A stretch of 64,000 nucleotides of DNA from an uncultured Clostridium sp. (GTDB taxonomy: Bacteria; Bacillota; Clostridia; Clostridiales; Clostridiaceae): assembly GCA_900547475.1 (NCBI GenBank), contig URGW01000010.1:1-64000 (forward strand). Reading direction: 5' to 3'. Both the position numbers and the translations under genes were made by a program. Within the stretch, counting starts at the first letter, position 1; each line of letters starts with the position of its first letter. This document shows positions 1-6,749 of the stretch, piece by piece. The notes under the pieces are model-generated. The model searched no databases. It worked only from the letters and a program-made list of their open reading frames with translations, and was not told where the DNA came from.

Positions 1-75
<75 letters not shown>

Positions 76-80
76 GGTAT

Positions 81-155
<75 letters not shown>

Positions 156-158
156 AAA

Positions 159-190
159 AAAACCTACAAGATTACTTGTAGGTTTTTTTG
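159..190 (+). terminator. Intrinsic terminator of the tRNA-Phe/tRNA-Cys transcript
   Basis: A 12-bp perfect stem, 159-170 with 175-186, closes a 4-nt loop and ends in a run of T. It begins 4 bases after the tRNA-Cys CCA end. Confidence 0.9.
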
Positions 191-265
191 TTATTAAGTT
201 TTATAAAAATTTTTAATAATAAAATTTAATTTATTCACAATTTAAAAAATAAAAAACTATCCACA

Positions 266-315
266 TATAAAAACAAAATATCCACAGCAAAATTTAATCT
301 GCATGTGGATATTTT
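266..315 (-). terminator. Intrinsic terminator of corA (- strand)
   Basis: The inverted repeat AAAATATCCACA-GC (275-288) / GC-A-TGTGGATATTTT (301-315) lies just downstream of the corA stop. Read on the - strand it is followed by GTTTTTATAT. Its arms contain DnaA-box-like 9-mers, treated separately as a finding. Confidence 0.65.
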
Positions 316-343
316 ATTATTTTATAAATAATTTTAATTTATA

Positions 344-1288
344 TTAACTAAACATATCTTTTTTATATAATATAAAAGCAGTAACTCCAGTTAAAAGTAT
401 TGTAAGAAACATAATAATATTGAAGCCATTAGGATTATTTTCTAAAGGTAATGCAACATTCATACCAAATATACCACCTATAATAGTTGGTATAGCCATT
501 AATATAGTAACAGATGCTAATACCTTCATTACAATATTAAGATTATTAGATATTACTGAAGCAAAGAAATCCATAGTACTAGATAAAATATTACTATAAA
601 TATCAGTCATTTCTATAGCTTGCTTATTTTCTATTATTACATCTTCTAAGACATCTTGATCATCTTTATATTTTTGCATAATTTCTAATTTTAACATTTT
701 TTCAAGAGTTACTTCATTTGCTTTAAGTGAAGTAGAAAAATAAACAAGAGATTTTTCTAATGAATGTAGTTGAATAAGTTCTCTATTTTTCATAGACTTA
801 TGAAGTCTTTTTTCAATCATTACACTTTTTTTATCAATTTGTCTAAGATATATTAAGTAATATGTAGATATTCTATTTAATATTTGAAGAATGAATCTAG
901 ACTTTTTAAAAGAGAAAAATGATTTTACTCTGCCATTAATAAAATCTGTTATTATTCTACTATTTTTTAAACAAACAGTTATTATTTCTTTTTCAGAATG
1001 AATAATTGCTAAAGGATATGTATCATATGTTAAGGAATTATCCTCCATTTCGGTAAAAGGTATATCTACTACCACCAATGTAAATTCATCTTCAAAATCA
1101 ATTCTAGAAGTTTCTTCGTCATCCAATGGTGCTCTTAAAAAATTTAAAGGAACACCAGTTTTTTTGGAAATTAAAATTAATTCTTCTTCTGAAGGAGCAA
1201 CTATATTTATCCAACATCCATTTTCAATACTATCCAATACTTGCAGTGATGAATTTGTTTCACTTATACTTTTGTATATTTGAATCAT
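344..1288 (-). CDS. corA: CorA-family divalent metal ion transporter
   Basis: The 314-residue product has CorA architecture: a soluble, charged, helical N-terminal region of about 250 residues, then two C-terminal membrane helices. The family signature GMN is at about residues 275-277, at the end of the first helix, followed by the short acidic loop that forms the periplasmic mouth (LENNPNG). CorA proteins form pentameric channels for Mg2+, and sometimes Co2+ or Ni2+; substrate cannot be fixed from sequence. Length is normal for the family. A GAGGTAA ribosome-binding site precedes the ATG. The gene stands alone on the - strand and converges with the tRNA pair. Confidence 0.9.
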   Translation of the reverse strand: MIQIYKSISETNSSLQVLDSIENGCWINIVAPSEEELILISKKTGVPLNFLRAPLDDEETSRIDFEDEFTLVVVDIPFTEMEDNSLTYDTYPLAIIHSEKEIITVCLKNSRIITDFINGRVKSFFSFKKSRFILQILNRISTYYLIYLRQIDKKSVMIEKRLHKSMKNRELIQLHSLEKSLVYFSTSLKANEVTLEKMLKLEIMQKYKDDQDVLEDVIIENKQAIEMTDIYSNILSSTMDFFASVISNNLNIVMKVLASVTILMAIPTIIGGIFGMNVALPLENNPNGFNIIMFLTILLTGVTAFILYKKDMFS

Positions 1289-1517
1289 AAATATTACCTC
1301 GCTATTAATAAATGAATTATATATTAAAATTATATCACAATAATATAATAATAATGTCTAATAGTTAGATTAATAAAGATATTGAAGTATATTTATTAAA
1401 TAATGGACAAGATAAACTAATAGTCTAAAATTCAAGAGTTGTAATTAGCTTTAGAAAGTTAGTATAATCAAAATATTCTTATATTATAAGATGGATTATT
1501 TATAGGAGTTCTCAATT

Positions 1518-1997
1518 ATGCATAAGGAAATTAAAAGGGGTAAGAAAACTATTGCAATAATTATATCGTTATTAACAGTTACTGTAGCTTTATACATACA
1601 TGAATTTTCTAGAATAACTTTTGGAAAAAATGCTAATAAAGAATTATGGTTAGAAGTTATTTTAGGAGTGTTAACATTAATAGTAGTTATTAAAGAGACT
1701 AAAAAGTGTAAAATGGCATATAAGTATTTCGTTATATCAGACAAGCTTATAATTAATAAGATAAGTAGTAGAGTAGAAGAGAATGTTGAAAGCTTAAAGA
1801 TAAAAGATATAATTTACATTGGAGAAAAAGCTAATGTTCCTAAGGAATATAGTAAATGTAAGTGTAGTAGGCATTACATTAGAAAATTTGATAAGAATAA
1901 AAAGTTTTTATGTATATATAGAAAGAAGGGAAAGATATATAAATTCATTTTTGAGCCTAGTGATGCGTTAGTAGCGCGCATAAAACACTCAATATAG
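1518..1997 (+). CDS. Small membrane protein with PH-like C-terminal region, unknown function
   Basis: A 159-residue protein I do not recognise as a named gene. Two hydrophobic segments (about residues 10-28 and 44-60) make a hairpin anchor. The rest is soluble, basic and beta-rich (a stretch like YFVISDKLIINKIS followed by IKDIIYI), resembling the bacterial PH-like fold of small Firmicute membrane proteins; that fold is inference. A cluster of Cys and Lys (KCKCSRH) lies near residue 115. An AGGAG site sits 11 bases before the ATG. It is monocistronic, with its own terminator. Confidence 0.7.
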   Translation: MHKEIKRGKKTIAIIISLLTVTVALYIHEFSRITFGKNANKELWLEVILGVLTLIVVIKETKKCKMAYKYFVISDKLIINKISSRVEENVESLKIKDIIYIGEKANVPKEYSKCKCSRHYIRKFDKNKKFLCIYRKKGKIYKFIFEPSDALVARIKHSI

Positions 1998-2004
1998 AAT
2001 AAAT

Positions 2005-2046
2005 AAAAAGTGAGATGGTAATAGAGACTATCTCACTTTTTATTTT
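2005..2046. terminator. Intrinsic terminator after the PH-like membrane protein gene
   Basis: The stem AAAAAGTGAGAT (2006-2017) pairs with ATCTCACTTTTT around a loop of about 12 nt. A T-rich tail follows, and the complementary A-run means it could also act on the other strand. Confidence 0.85.
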
Positions 2047-2131
2047 AAAAATTATAAGATATTAATATTAATCTATTTGATTATATTATATTAGTATAAG
2101 TAAAAATTTAGGGGAAATTATAATTAGATAA

Positions 2132-2160
2132 GTATAGAGTAGAAATAATAGGACAGAATT
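2132..2160 (+). promoter_or_regulatory. Putative sigma-F-type (forespore) promoter of gin
   Basis: GTATA at 2132-2136, a 14-bp spacer, then GGACAGAATT at 2151-2160 fits the known sigma-F pattern (GYATA ... GGnnAnAnT). It sits about 25 bp before the gin start, the right distance for a short leader with the RBS at about 2171-2178. Bacillus csfB is known to be sigma-F dependent. The assignment rests on motif similarity alone. Confidence 0.5.
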
Positions 2161-2184
2161 TATTAATAAAGGGAGGAGAGTATT

Positions 2185-2412
2185 ATGGATATTAGTAGTA
2201 AAGATATATGGAGAGATCCTAAAAAATATTGTATAATATGTGAGAAAGAAAGTAAAAATAGTGGAATTGAAATAATGAATAGTTTTATTTGCGAAGAATG
2301 TATACAAAAAATGAATGTTATAGATGTTAATAGTAAGGAATATGAGAGTATAAGAAATAAAATTAAAAATGCTATAACACCAAAGATTTTAGATTTAAAA
2401 GATTTAGAGTAA
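2185..2412 (+). CDS. gin: Anti-sigma factor Gin (CsfB-like), inhibitor of sigma-G
   Basis: A 75-residue protein with a single zinc-ribbon: CxxC at residues 16/19 and CxxC at 36/39, in the pattern CIICEKE...ICEEC typical of the Gin/CsfB family. In Bacillus, Gin binds sigma-G (and sigma-E) to keep it inactive until the proper sporulation stage. The next genes, tmk-darA-holB-ricT, follow the same order as in Bacillus (csfB upstream of tmk-yaaQ-yaaR-holB-yaaT), which supports the call. GGGAGGAG lies before the ATG. A sigma-F-like promoter is seen just upstream. Confidence 0.85.
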   Translation: MDISSKDIWRDPKKYCIICEKESKNSGIEIMNSFICEECIQKMNVIDVNSKEYESIRNKIKNAITPKILDLKDLE

Positions 2413-2447
2413 TAATTCTATTTAAAAGAACGAAAGGAAGAGCAAGG

Positions 2448-3125
2448 ATGGGTAAAGGAAAGTTAATAATTATAGAATCAGGATCAGATGCTAGTGGAAA
2501 AGCTACTCAATCTGAAAAATTATATCAAAGATTGATTAGCGAAGGTAAGAAATGTATGAAAATTACTTTCCCTGATTATAAAAGTGATTCTTCAGCCCTT
2601 GTAAAGATGTACTTAAATGGTGACTTTGGAAAAAATCCTAATGATGTAAGTCCATATATCTCATCTACTTTTTATGCAGCTGATAGATATGCTTCGTATA
2701 AAACTAAGTGGGGAGAATTTTATAATAATGGTGGAATAATAATTAGTGATAGATATACAACTTCTAATATGGTACATCAAGCAGCTAAGATAGAAAGTCC
2801 TGAAAAGGAAAAATTTCTTGAATGGTTATATGATTTGGAGTTTAATATATACGGAATTCCAAAACCTGATGAAGTAATATTTTTAGATGTTGAGCCACAG
2901 GTAAGCCAAGAACTTATGAGAAATAGAATGAATAAGATTACTGGACAAAAAGATAAGGATATACATGAAAGTAATAAAGAGTATTTAATTAATTCTTATA
3001 ATAATTCATTATATGTTGCAGATAAATATAATTGGAAGGTTATAAAATGTACTAAAGATGGTAAGTTAAGATCTATAGAAGATATAAATAATGAGATTTA
3101 TGATAATATAAAAAATTATATATAA
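2448..3125 (+). CDS. tmk: Thymidylate kinase-like (d)NMP kinase with variant P-loop
   Basis: A 225-residue nucleoside monophosphate kinase of the dTMP kinase family. dTMP kinase makes dTDP from dTMP and ATP for dTTP synthesis. The P-loop, residues 12-19, reads GSDASGKA, so the usual Ser/Thr after the invariant Lys is Ala, with Thr one place later. The DRY motif at 101-103 and the AADRY segment at 77-81 fit the nucleotide-binding and dTMP-binding parts. Slightly longer than most Tmk (about 205-215). Synteny with Bacillus tmk supports the function, but another deoxynucleotide specificity is possible. Spaced 35 bp from gin and closed by a terminator. Confidence 0.8.
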   Translation: MGKGKLIIIESGSDASGKATQSEKLYQRLISEGKKCMKITFPDYKSDSSALVKMYLNGDFGKNPNDVSPYISSTFYAADRYASYKTKWGEFYNNGGIIISDRYTTSNMVHQAAKIESPEKEKFLEWLYDLEFNIYGIPKPDEVIFLDVEPQVSQELMRNRMNKITGQKDKDIHESNKEYLINSYNNSLYVADKYNWKVIKCTKDGKLRSIEDINNEIYDNIKNYI

Positions 3126-3137
3126 ACATTTAATAAG

Positions 3138-3197
3138 AGTTATTTGGGGTTAAGTTATTTAATAGAAAAATAATCTTAATTTCAAATAACTTTTTTA
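3138..3197 (+). terminator. Long-hairpin intrinsic terminator after tmk
   Basis: AGTTATTTG (3138-3146) pairs with CAAATAACT (3183-3191), and a T-run follows. An inner stem (TTAAGTTATTT with AAATAATCTTAA) extends the hairpin. It separates gin-tmk from darA-holB-ricT. Confidence 0.75.
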
Positions 3198-3226
3198 TTG
3201 AATAAGAAAATTTAGTAAACTATCAT
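3198..3226 (+). promoter_or_regulatory. Sigma-A-type promoter of darA-holB-ricT
   Basis: TTGAAT (3198-3203), a 17-bp spacer and TATCAT (3221-3226). It starts right after the tmk terminator and lies about 60 bp before the darA start. Confidence 0.55.
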
Positions 3227-3284
3227 ATATTTATGATAAAATATAATTGAATAAATTATTAACTTATTAGTGGAGGTATGTGGT

Positions 3285-3620
3285 ATGAAGTTGGTATTGG
3301 CTATAGTTCAAGATGATGATGCTATGGATTTAATTGAAGAGCTTACTGATAAGAATTTTAGGGTAACTAAATTAGCTACAACTGGAGGTTTTTTAAAATC
3401 TGGTAATACAACTTTAATGATGGGAGTTGAAGAAGAAGCAGTTAAAGATGTTGTCAAAGTAATTGAAGATGTATGTAAGAGAAGAAAAGAGATGGTTTCT
3501 GCACCTACTCCAACTACAATTGGAAGTGGTTCAGGAATGTATATGCCTTATCCAATTGAAGTAGAAGTTGGTGGAGCTACAGTATTTGTTTTAGATGTTG
3601 ACCAATTTTATAAAGTATAG
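3285..3620 (+). CDS. darA: PII-like cyclic-di-AMP receptor DarA (PstA/YaaQ)
   Basis: A 111-residue protein of the YaaQ/DarA family, a trimeric PII-like signal protein that binds c-di-AMP. The N-terminus MKLVLAIVQDDDA, the TLATTGGFL-type segment (here KLATTGGFLKSGNTT) and the conserved end EVEVGGATVFVLDVDQF are typical. A longer reading from GTG at 3270 is possible, but TGGAGG at 3271-3276 is the ribosome-binding site, so ATG 3285 is preferred. DisA, which makes the ligand, is encoded about 9.5 kb downstream. The cellular target of DarA is not known from sequence. Confidence 0.9.
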   Translation: MKLVLAIVQDDDAMDLIEELTDKNFRVTKLATTGGFLKSGNTTLMMGVEEEAVKDVVKVIEDVCKRRKEMVSAPTPTTIGSGSGMYMPYPIEVEVGGATVFVLDVDQFYKV

Positions 3621-3644
3621 GTAAGTTAATAAGGAGGTGATTGT

Positions 3645-4577
3645 ATGAGAAAATTTATAGGATATGAAACTTTAATTAATAACTTTAGAAATAGATGCAT
3701 GAATAATACCCTTTCTCATGCTCACCTCATAGCAGGAGAAGATGGCATAGGGAAAAGTAATTTTGCTAACATATTAGCTAAATTAATATTAAATGGTGAG
3801 CTGAATAGAGAATATGTTGATATTATAAATTACAGGAGCAATAAGGCTTCTTTTGGAGTAGATGATGTAAGAAATATAATTGAGGAAGTATCTAAAAAAC
3901 CTTTTGAGGGAGATAAGAAGGTAGTTATAATACATGAAGGAAATAAATTAACTATTCAAGCCCAAAACGCACTTTTAAAAACCATAGAAGAACCACCAAT
4001 AGGAGTTCACATAATAATATTATGTGAAAGTTTAGAATTAATTTTAGATACTATAAAATCTAGATGTGAAATTTATAAATTGACTCCTTTAACTAAGGAA
4101 GAATTATATGAGTATATAAGAATTAAAGAGTTTAATTATAATGAAAATGAAATAAAATCGGCTATTGCATTTAGTGAAGGGATTCCGGGAAGAATAGATA
4201 GGTATTTTAATGATGGTACTTTAAAAGATCTTAGAAGTAAAATAATAGACTTAATAAAAGACTTAAATAAAAATAATGTTGAGCTTATATTACAACATGA
4301 AGAAAAATTAATTGGGTTAAAAGATAATAAGGAAGAAGTATTAAATATTTTAAGTGGTTTTATAAGAGATATATTAATACATAAAGAAGTTGAAAATAAT
4401 GATTTTATCATAAATGGAGATAAAATTGATGATATAAATGAGCTGACTAAAGAAATGTCATTTAGAAAGCTAAATAATATGATAATGACGATAGAAGAAG
4501 CAAGAAGAAACATTAAAAGTAATGTTAGTTGGGCAATGATATTGCGTGTAATGTTGATGGGCTTTATGGAGGGTTAA
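3645..4577 (+). CDS. holB: DNA polymerase III clamp-loader subunit delta'
   Basis: A 310-residue AAA+ protein of the clamp loader that puts the beta clamp on DNA. The P-loop GEDGIGKS is at residues 31-38, the ALLKTIEEPP sensor region is near residue 110, and the SRC motif (IKSRCEIYKL) follows. Bacillus delta' has a four-cysteine zinc module shortly after Walker A. Here that stretch (about residues 45-70) has no cysteines, so the zinc module is absent. The RBS AAGGAGGTGATTGT precedes ATG 3645. ricT follows 2 bp later. Confidence 0.88.
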   Translation: MRKFIGYETLINNFRNRCMNNTLSHAHLIAGEDGIGKSNFANILAKLILNGELNREYVDIINYRSNKASFGVDDVRNIIEEVSKKPFEGDKKVVIIHEGNKLTIQAQNALLKTIEEPPIGVHIIILCESLELILDTIKSRCEIYKLTPLTKEELYEYIRIKEFNYNENEIKSAIAFSEGIPGRIDRYFNDGTLKDLRSKIIDLIKDLNKNNVELILQHEEKLIGLKDNKEEVLNILSGFIRDILIHKEVENNDFIINGDKIDDINELTKEMSFRKLNNMIMTIEEARRNIKSNVSWAMILRVMLMGFMEG

Positions 4578-4579
4578 TA

Positions 4580-5485
4580 ATGATAAAAGTAGTTGGGGTT
4601 AGATTTAAGAAGGCCGGGAAAATTTACTATTTTGATCCGGTAGATATGGATATACAAAAAGATACTTATGTAGTAGTTGAAACTGCAAGGGGTATTGAAT
4701 TTGGAGAATGCGTAATTGGAATAAAAGAGATAAGTGAAAATGATATAGTTGCACCTTTAAAAAGTGTTTTAAGAATAGCAACTGAAGAAGATATAAATAA
4801 GCATTTTAAAAATAAGGATAAGGAAAAGGATGCCTTTGAAATTTGTTTAAAAAAAATTCAAGAGCATGGATTAACTATGAAGCTTATAGATGTAGAATAT
4901 ACATTTGATAATAATAAAGTAATATTCTATTTCACTGCTGATGGAAGAGTTGATTTTAGAGAACTAGTTAAGGATTTAGCTGCAATATTTAAAACTCGTA
5001 TTGAACTAAGACAAATAGGTGTTAGGGATGAGGCTAAAATGCTTGGTGGACTTGGACCATGTGGAAGACCAATGTGTTGCTCAACATTTTTAGGAGATTT
5101 TGCATCTGTTTCTATAAAGATGGCAAAAGAGCAAAATTTATCTCTTAATCCAACAAAGATTTCAGGTATTTGTGGAAGACTTATGTGTTGCTTAAATTAC
5201 GAACAAAGTACTTATGAGGATATTAGAAAGAGAATGCCTAAGGTAGGTTCAATTGTTAAGACTAGTGAAGGCACTGGAGAAGTATTTTCAAATAATATAG
5301 TTAAAGAAAGTGTTAAAGTTAAGCTTAGAAAAGGCGAGGAAGAGATTTTAGAGGAATTTAAAATAGAAAATATTGAACTTATAAAGGGACATTATGAAGA
5401 TTCTATAGATGATGATGATATAAAATTAGAAATAGAATCAGAAGAAGATAGAAAGTTAATTAAGGATCTTATAAAGGGGAACTAA
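4580..5485 (+). CDS. ricT: PSP1-domain Fe-S protein RicT (YaaT)
   Basis: A 301-residue YaaT/RicT protein. In Bacillus it forms the RicAFT (Y-) complex, which binds iron-sulfur clusters and helps RNase Y process mRNA and supports sporulation. The conserved cysteine blocks GPCGRPMCC and GICGRLMCC lie in the middle of the protein, with the PSP1 domain before and around them. The frame stays open upstream into holB, but GGAGGG at 4568-4573 points to ATG 4580. I saw no ricA or ricF in the window. Confidence 0.9.
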   Translation: MIKVVGVRFKKAGKIYYFDPVDMDIQKDTYVVVETARGIEFGECVIGIKEISENDIVAPLKSVLRIATEEDINKHFKNKDKEKDAFEICLKKIQEHGLTMKLIDVEYTFDNNKVIFYFTADGRVDFRELVKDLAAIFKTRIELRQIGVRDEAKMLGGLGPCGRPMCCSTFLGDFASVSIKMAKEQNLSLNPTKISGICGRLMCCLNYEQSTYEDIRKRMPKVGSIVKTSEGTGEVFSNNIVKESVKVKLRKGEEEILEEFKIENIELIKGHYEDSIDDDDIKLEIESEEDRKLIKDLIKGN

Positions 5486-5497
5486 GGAGGAAAATTA

Positions 5498-5701
5498 ATG
5501 AAAGCACTACTTAGAATTTATAATTTAACTACACATGATGATATTATTAATATTAGAAATGTGGTTAGTAATTATGAAGGTATTCTTGCGTGTGAAATTA
5601 ATTTAAATAGAAAAGAAGTTAATGTAGTATATGATGGATTAAGTGTTTCTATAGATGAACTAATGATTTCTATTGAGAATGCAGGATATATGGTAATTTA
5701 G
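5498..5701 (+). CDS. HMA-like small protein without metal-binding cysteines
   Basis: A 67-residue protein with the size and beta-alpha-beta pattern of heavy-metal-associated (HMA) domains, including the ending typical of the fold (IENAGYMVI). The loop that normally holds MxCxxC reads YNLTTHDD and has no cysteine, so copper binding in the usual way is unlikely. AAGGAGG lies 8 bp before the ATG and only 12 bp separate it from ricT, so it is probably the last gene of that operon. Function unknown. Confidence 0.7.
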   Translation: MKALLRIYNLTTHDDIINIRNVVSNYEGILACEINLNRKEVNVVYDGLSVSIDELMISIENAGYMVI

Positions 5702-5810
5702 CTAAAAAAGTATTAATGGAAGAATAGCGTATTAACTTCTACTTTAAAAAGAAAAGGTTGTATGATAAAATAATAATGGTACTTAGTTGAATATGGGGGA
5801 GGTGTTTTTA

Positions 5811-5981
5811 ATGGCATATGCAATTAATGATTCATGTGTTAACTGTGGTGCTTGTGCAGCAGAATGTCCAGTTAATGCTATAAGCCAAGGAGATACTCAA
5901 TTCATTATTGATGCAGATACTTGTATCGATTGCGGAAACTGTGCAAATGTTTGTCCAGTAGGAGCTCCAGCTGAAGCTTAA
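5811..5981 (+). CDS. Clostridial 2[4Fe-4S] ferredoxin
   Basis: A 56-residue low-potential electron carrier. It has two CxxCxxCxxxCP motifs: CVNCGACAAECP near the N-terminus and CIDCGNCANVCP near the C-terminus, each feeding ligands to both cubane clusters. Size is exactly that of classic clostridial ferredoxins, which carry electrons for pyruvate:ferredoxin oxidoreductase and hydrogenase. GGGGGAGGTG precedes ATG 5811; the upstream ATG at 5787 would lie before this site and is less likely. A terminator follows immediately. Confidence 0.95.
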   Translation: MAYAINDSCVNCGACAAECPVNAISQGDTQFIIDADTCIDCGNCANVCPVGAPAEA

Positions 5982-5990
5982 TAAAATTTT

Positions 5991-6019
5991 AGGGTCGTCA
6001 ATTTGACGGCTCTTTTTTT
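5991..6019 (+). terminator. Intrinsic terminator of the ferredoxin gene
   Basis: AGGGTCGTC and GACGGCTCT pair with G-U wobbles around a short AATTT loop, followed by seven T. Confidence 0.85.
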
Positions 6020-6108
6020 ATGGACAAATATTTAACTTATAATAACAGCAGAAGGTTTAAGAAAAATAAATTCGGGGACAATAGGAATTAGTAATAGCAA
6101 TTATTACA

Positions 6109-6137
6109 TGGACATTAAAAAAAAAATTATATATAAT
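6109..6137 (+). promoter_or_regulatory. Sigma-A promoter of ctsR-clpC
   Basis: TGGACA (6109-6114), a 17-bp spacer and TATAAT (6132-6137). The predicted transcript start falls at the left edge of the CtsR operator. Confidence 0.75.
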
Positions 6138-6140
6138 TAA

Positions 6141-6157
6141 AGTCAAATAAGGTCAAA
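6141..6157 (+). promoter_or_regulatory. CtsR operator
   Basis: AGTCAAA-TAA-GGTCAAA is a perfect match to the known CtsR heptad repeat (R-GTCAAA, 3 bp, R-GTCAAA). It overlaps the expected transcription start of the ctsR promoter, so CtsR should repress its own operon, including clpC, until heat or protein stress inactivates it. Confidence 0.9.
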
Positions 6158-6179
6158 GTGTGTTTAGGAAGGTGAAATT

Positions 6180-6635
6180 GTGGCAAGAATTTCAGATATA
6201 ATAGCTCAATTCATTAATGAGATGATAGAAGATGAAAAAAATAAGGAGGTAATTATACAGAGGAATGAATTAGCAGATAAGTTTAATTGTGCACCATCTC
6301 AAATTAATTATGTTTTAACAACAAGGTTTACTACTGAAAAAGGATACCTAATTGAAAGTAGAAGAGGTGGAGGCGGATATATAATAATCAAAAGAGTAGA
6401 ATATAATAATAAGGAAAAACAATTAGATGCAATAAATAAAGCTATTGGAGATAGTGTAACTTATAGTTCAGCAGTATTACTAATTGAACATTTATATGAT
6501 AGGGAGTTAATAACTAAGAGAGAATTTGAAATTATTAAGATGTCTATAAATGATAGGACATTAGGCGCTGTTGAAGATAGAAATAAGTTAAGAGCAGAAA
6601 TTCTTAAGGGTATTATAATGGTTATTTTATCATAA
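6180..6635 (+). CDS. ctsR: Class III stress gene repressor CtsR
   Basis: A 151-residue repressor of clp genes. The N-terminal winged helix includes the conserved NQLADKFNCAPSQINYVL-like region (about residues 28-45) and the GRGGGGY-type wing (here SRRGGGGYI, about residues 59-67). GTG start with AGGAAGGTG 6-7 bp upstream. A CtsR box overlaps its promoter. In most Firmicutes ctsR is followed by mcsA and mcsB; here the next gene is clpC. Confidence 0.95.
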   Translation: MARISDIIAQFINEMIEDEKNKEVIIQRNELADKFNCAPSQINYVLTTRFTTEKGYLIESRRGGGGYIIIKRVEYNNKEKQLDAINKAIGDSVTYSSAVLLIEHLYDRELITKREFEIIKMSINDRTLGAVEDRNKLRAEILKGIIMVILS

Positions 6636-6749
6636 TAATTATAATAAATATAAGAAAATAATTATGGTAAAAAGGGTTAGGTCATATTTATAGAATATAG
6701 CAATAATTTGTATAGCAGTCTATATTAAATTATATTTGGAGGTGACATT

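Noticed and set aside
1496..1744. ORF on the - strand over the small membrane protein gene
   Set aside because: It is antisense to a gene with a good RBS and terminator, lacks its own RBS and has low-complexity content.
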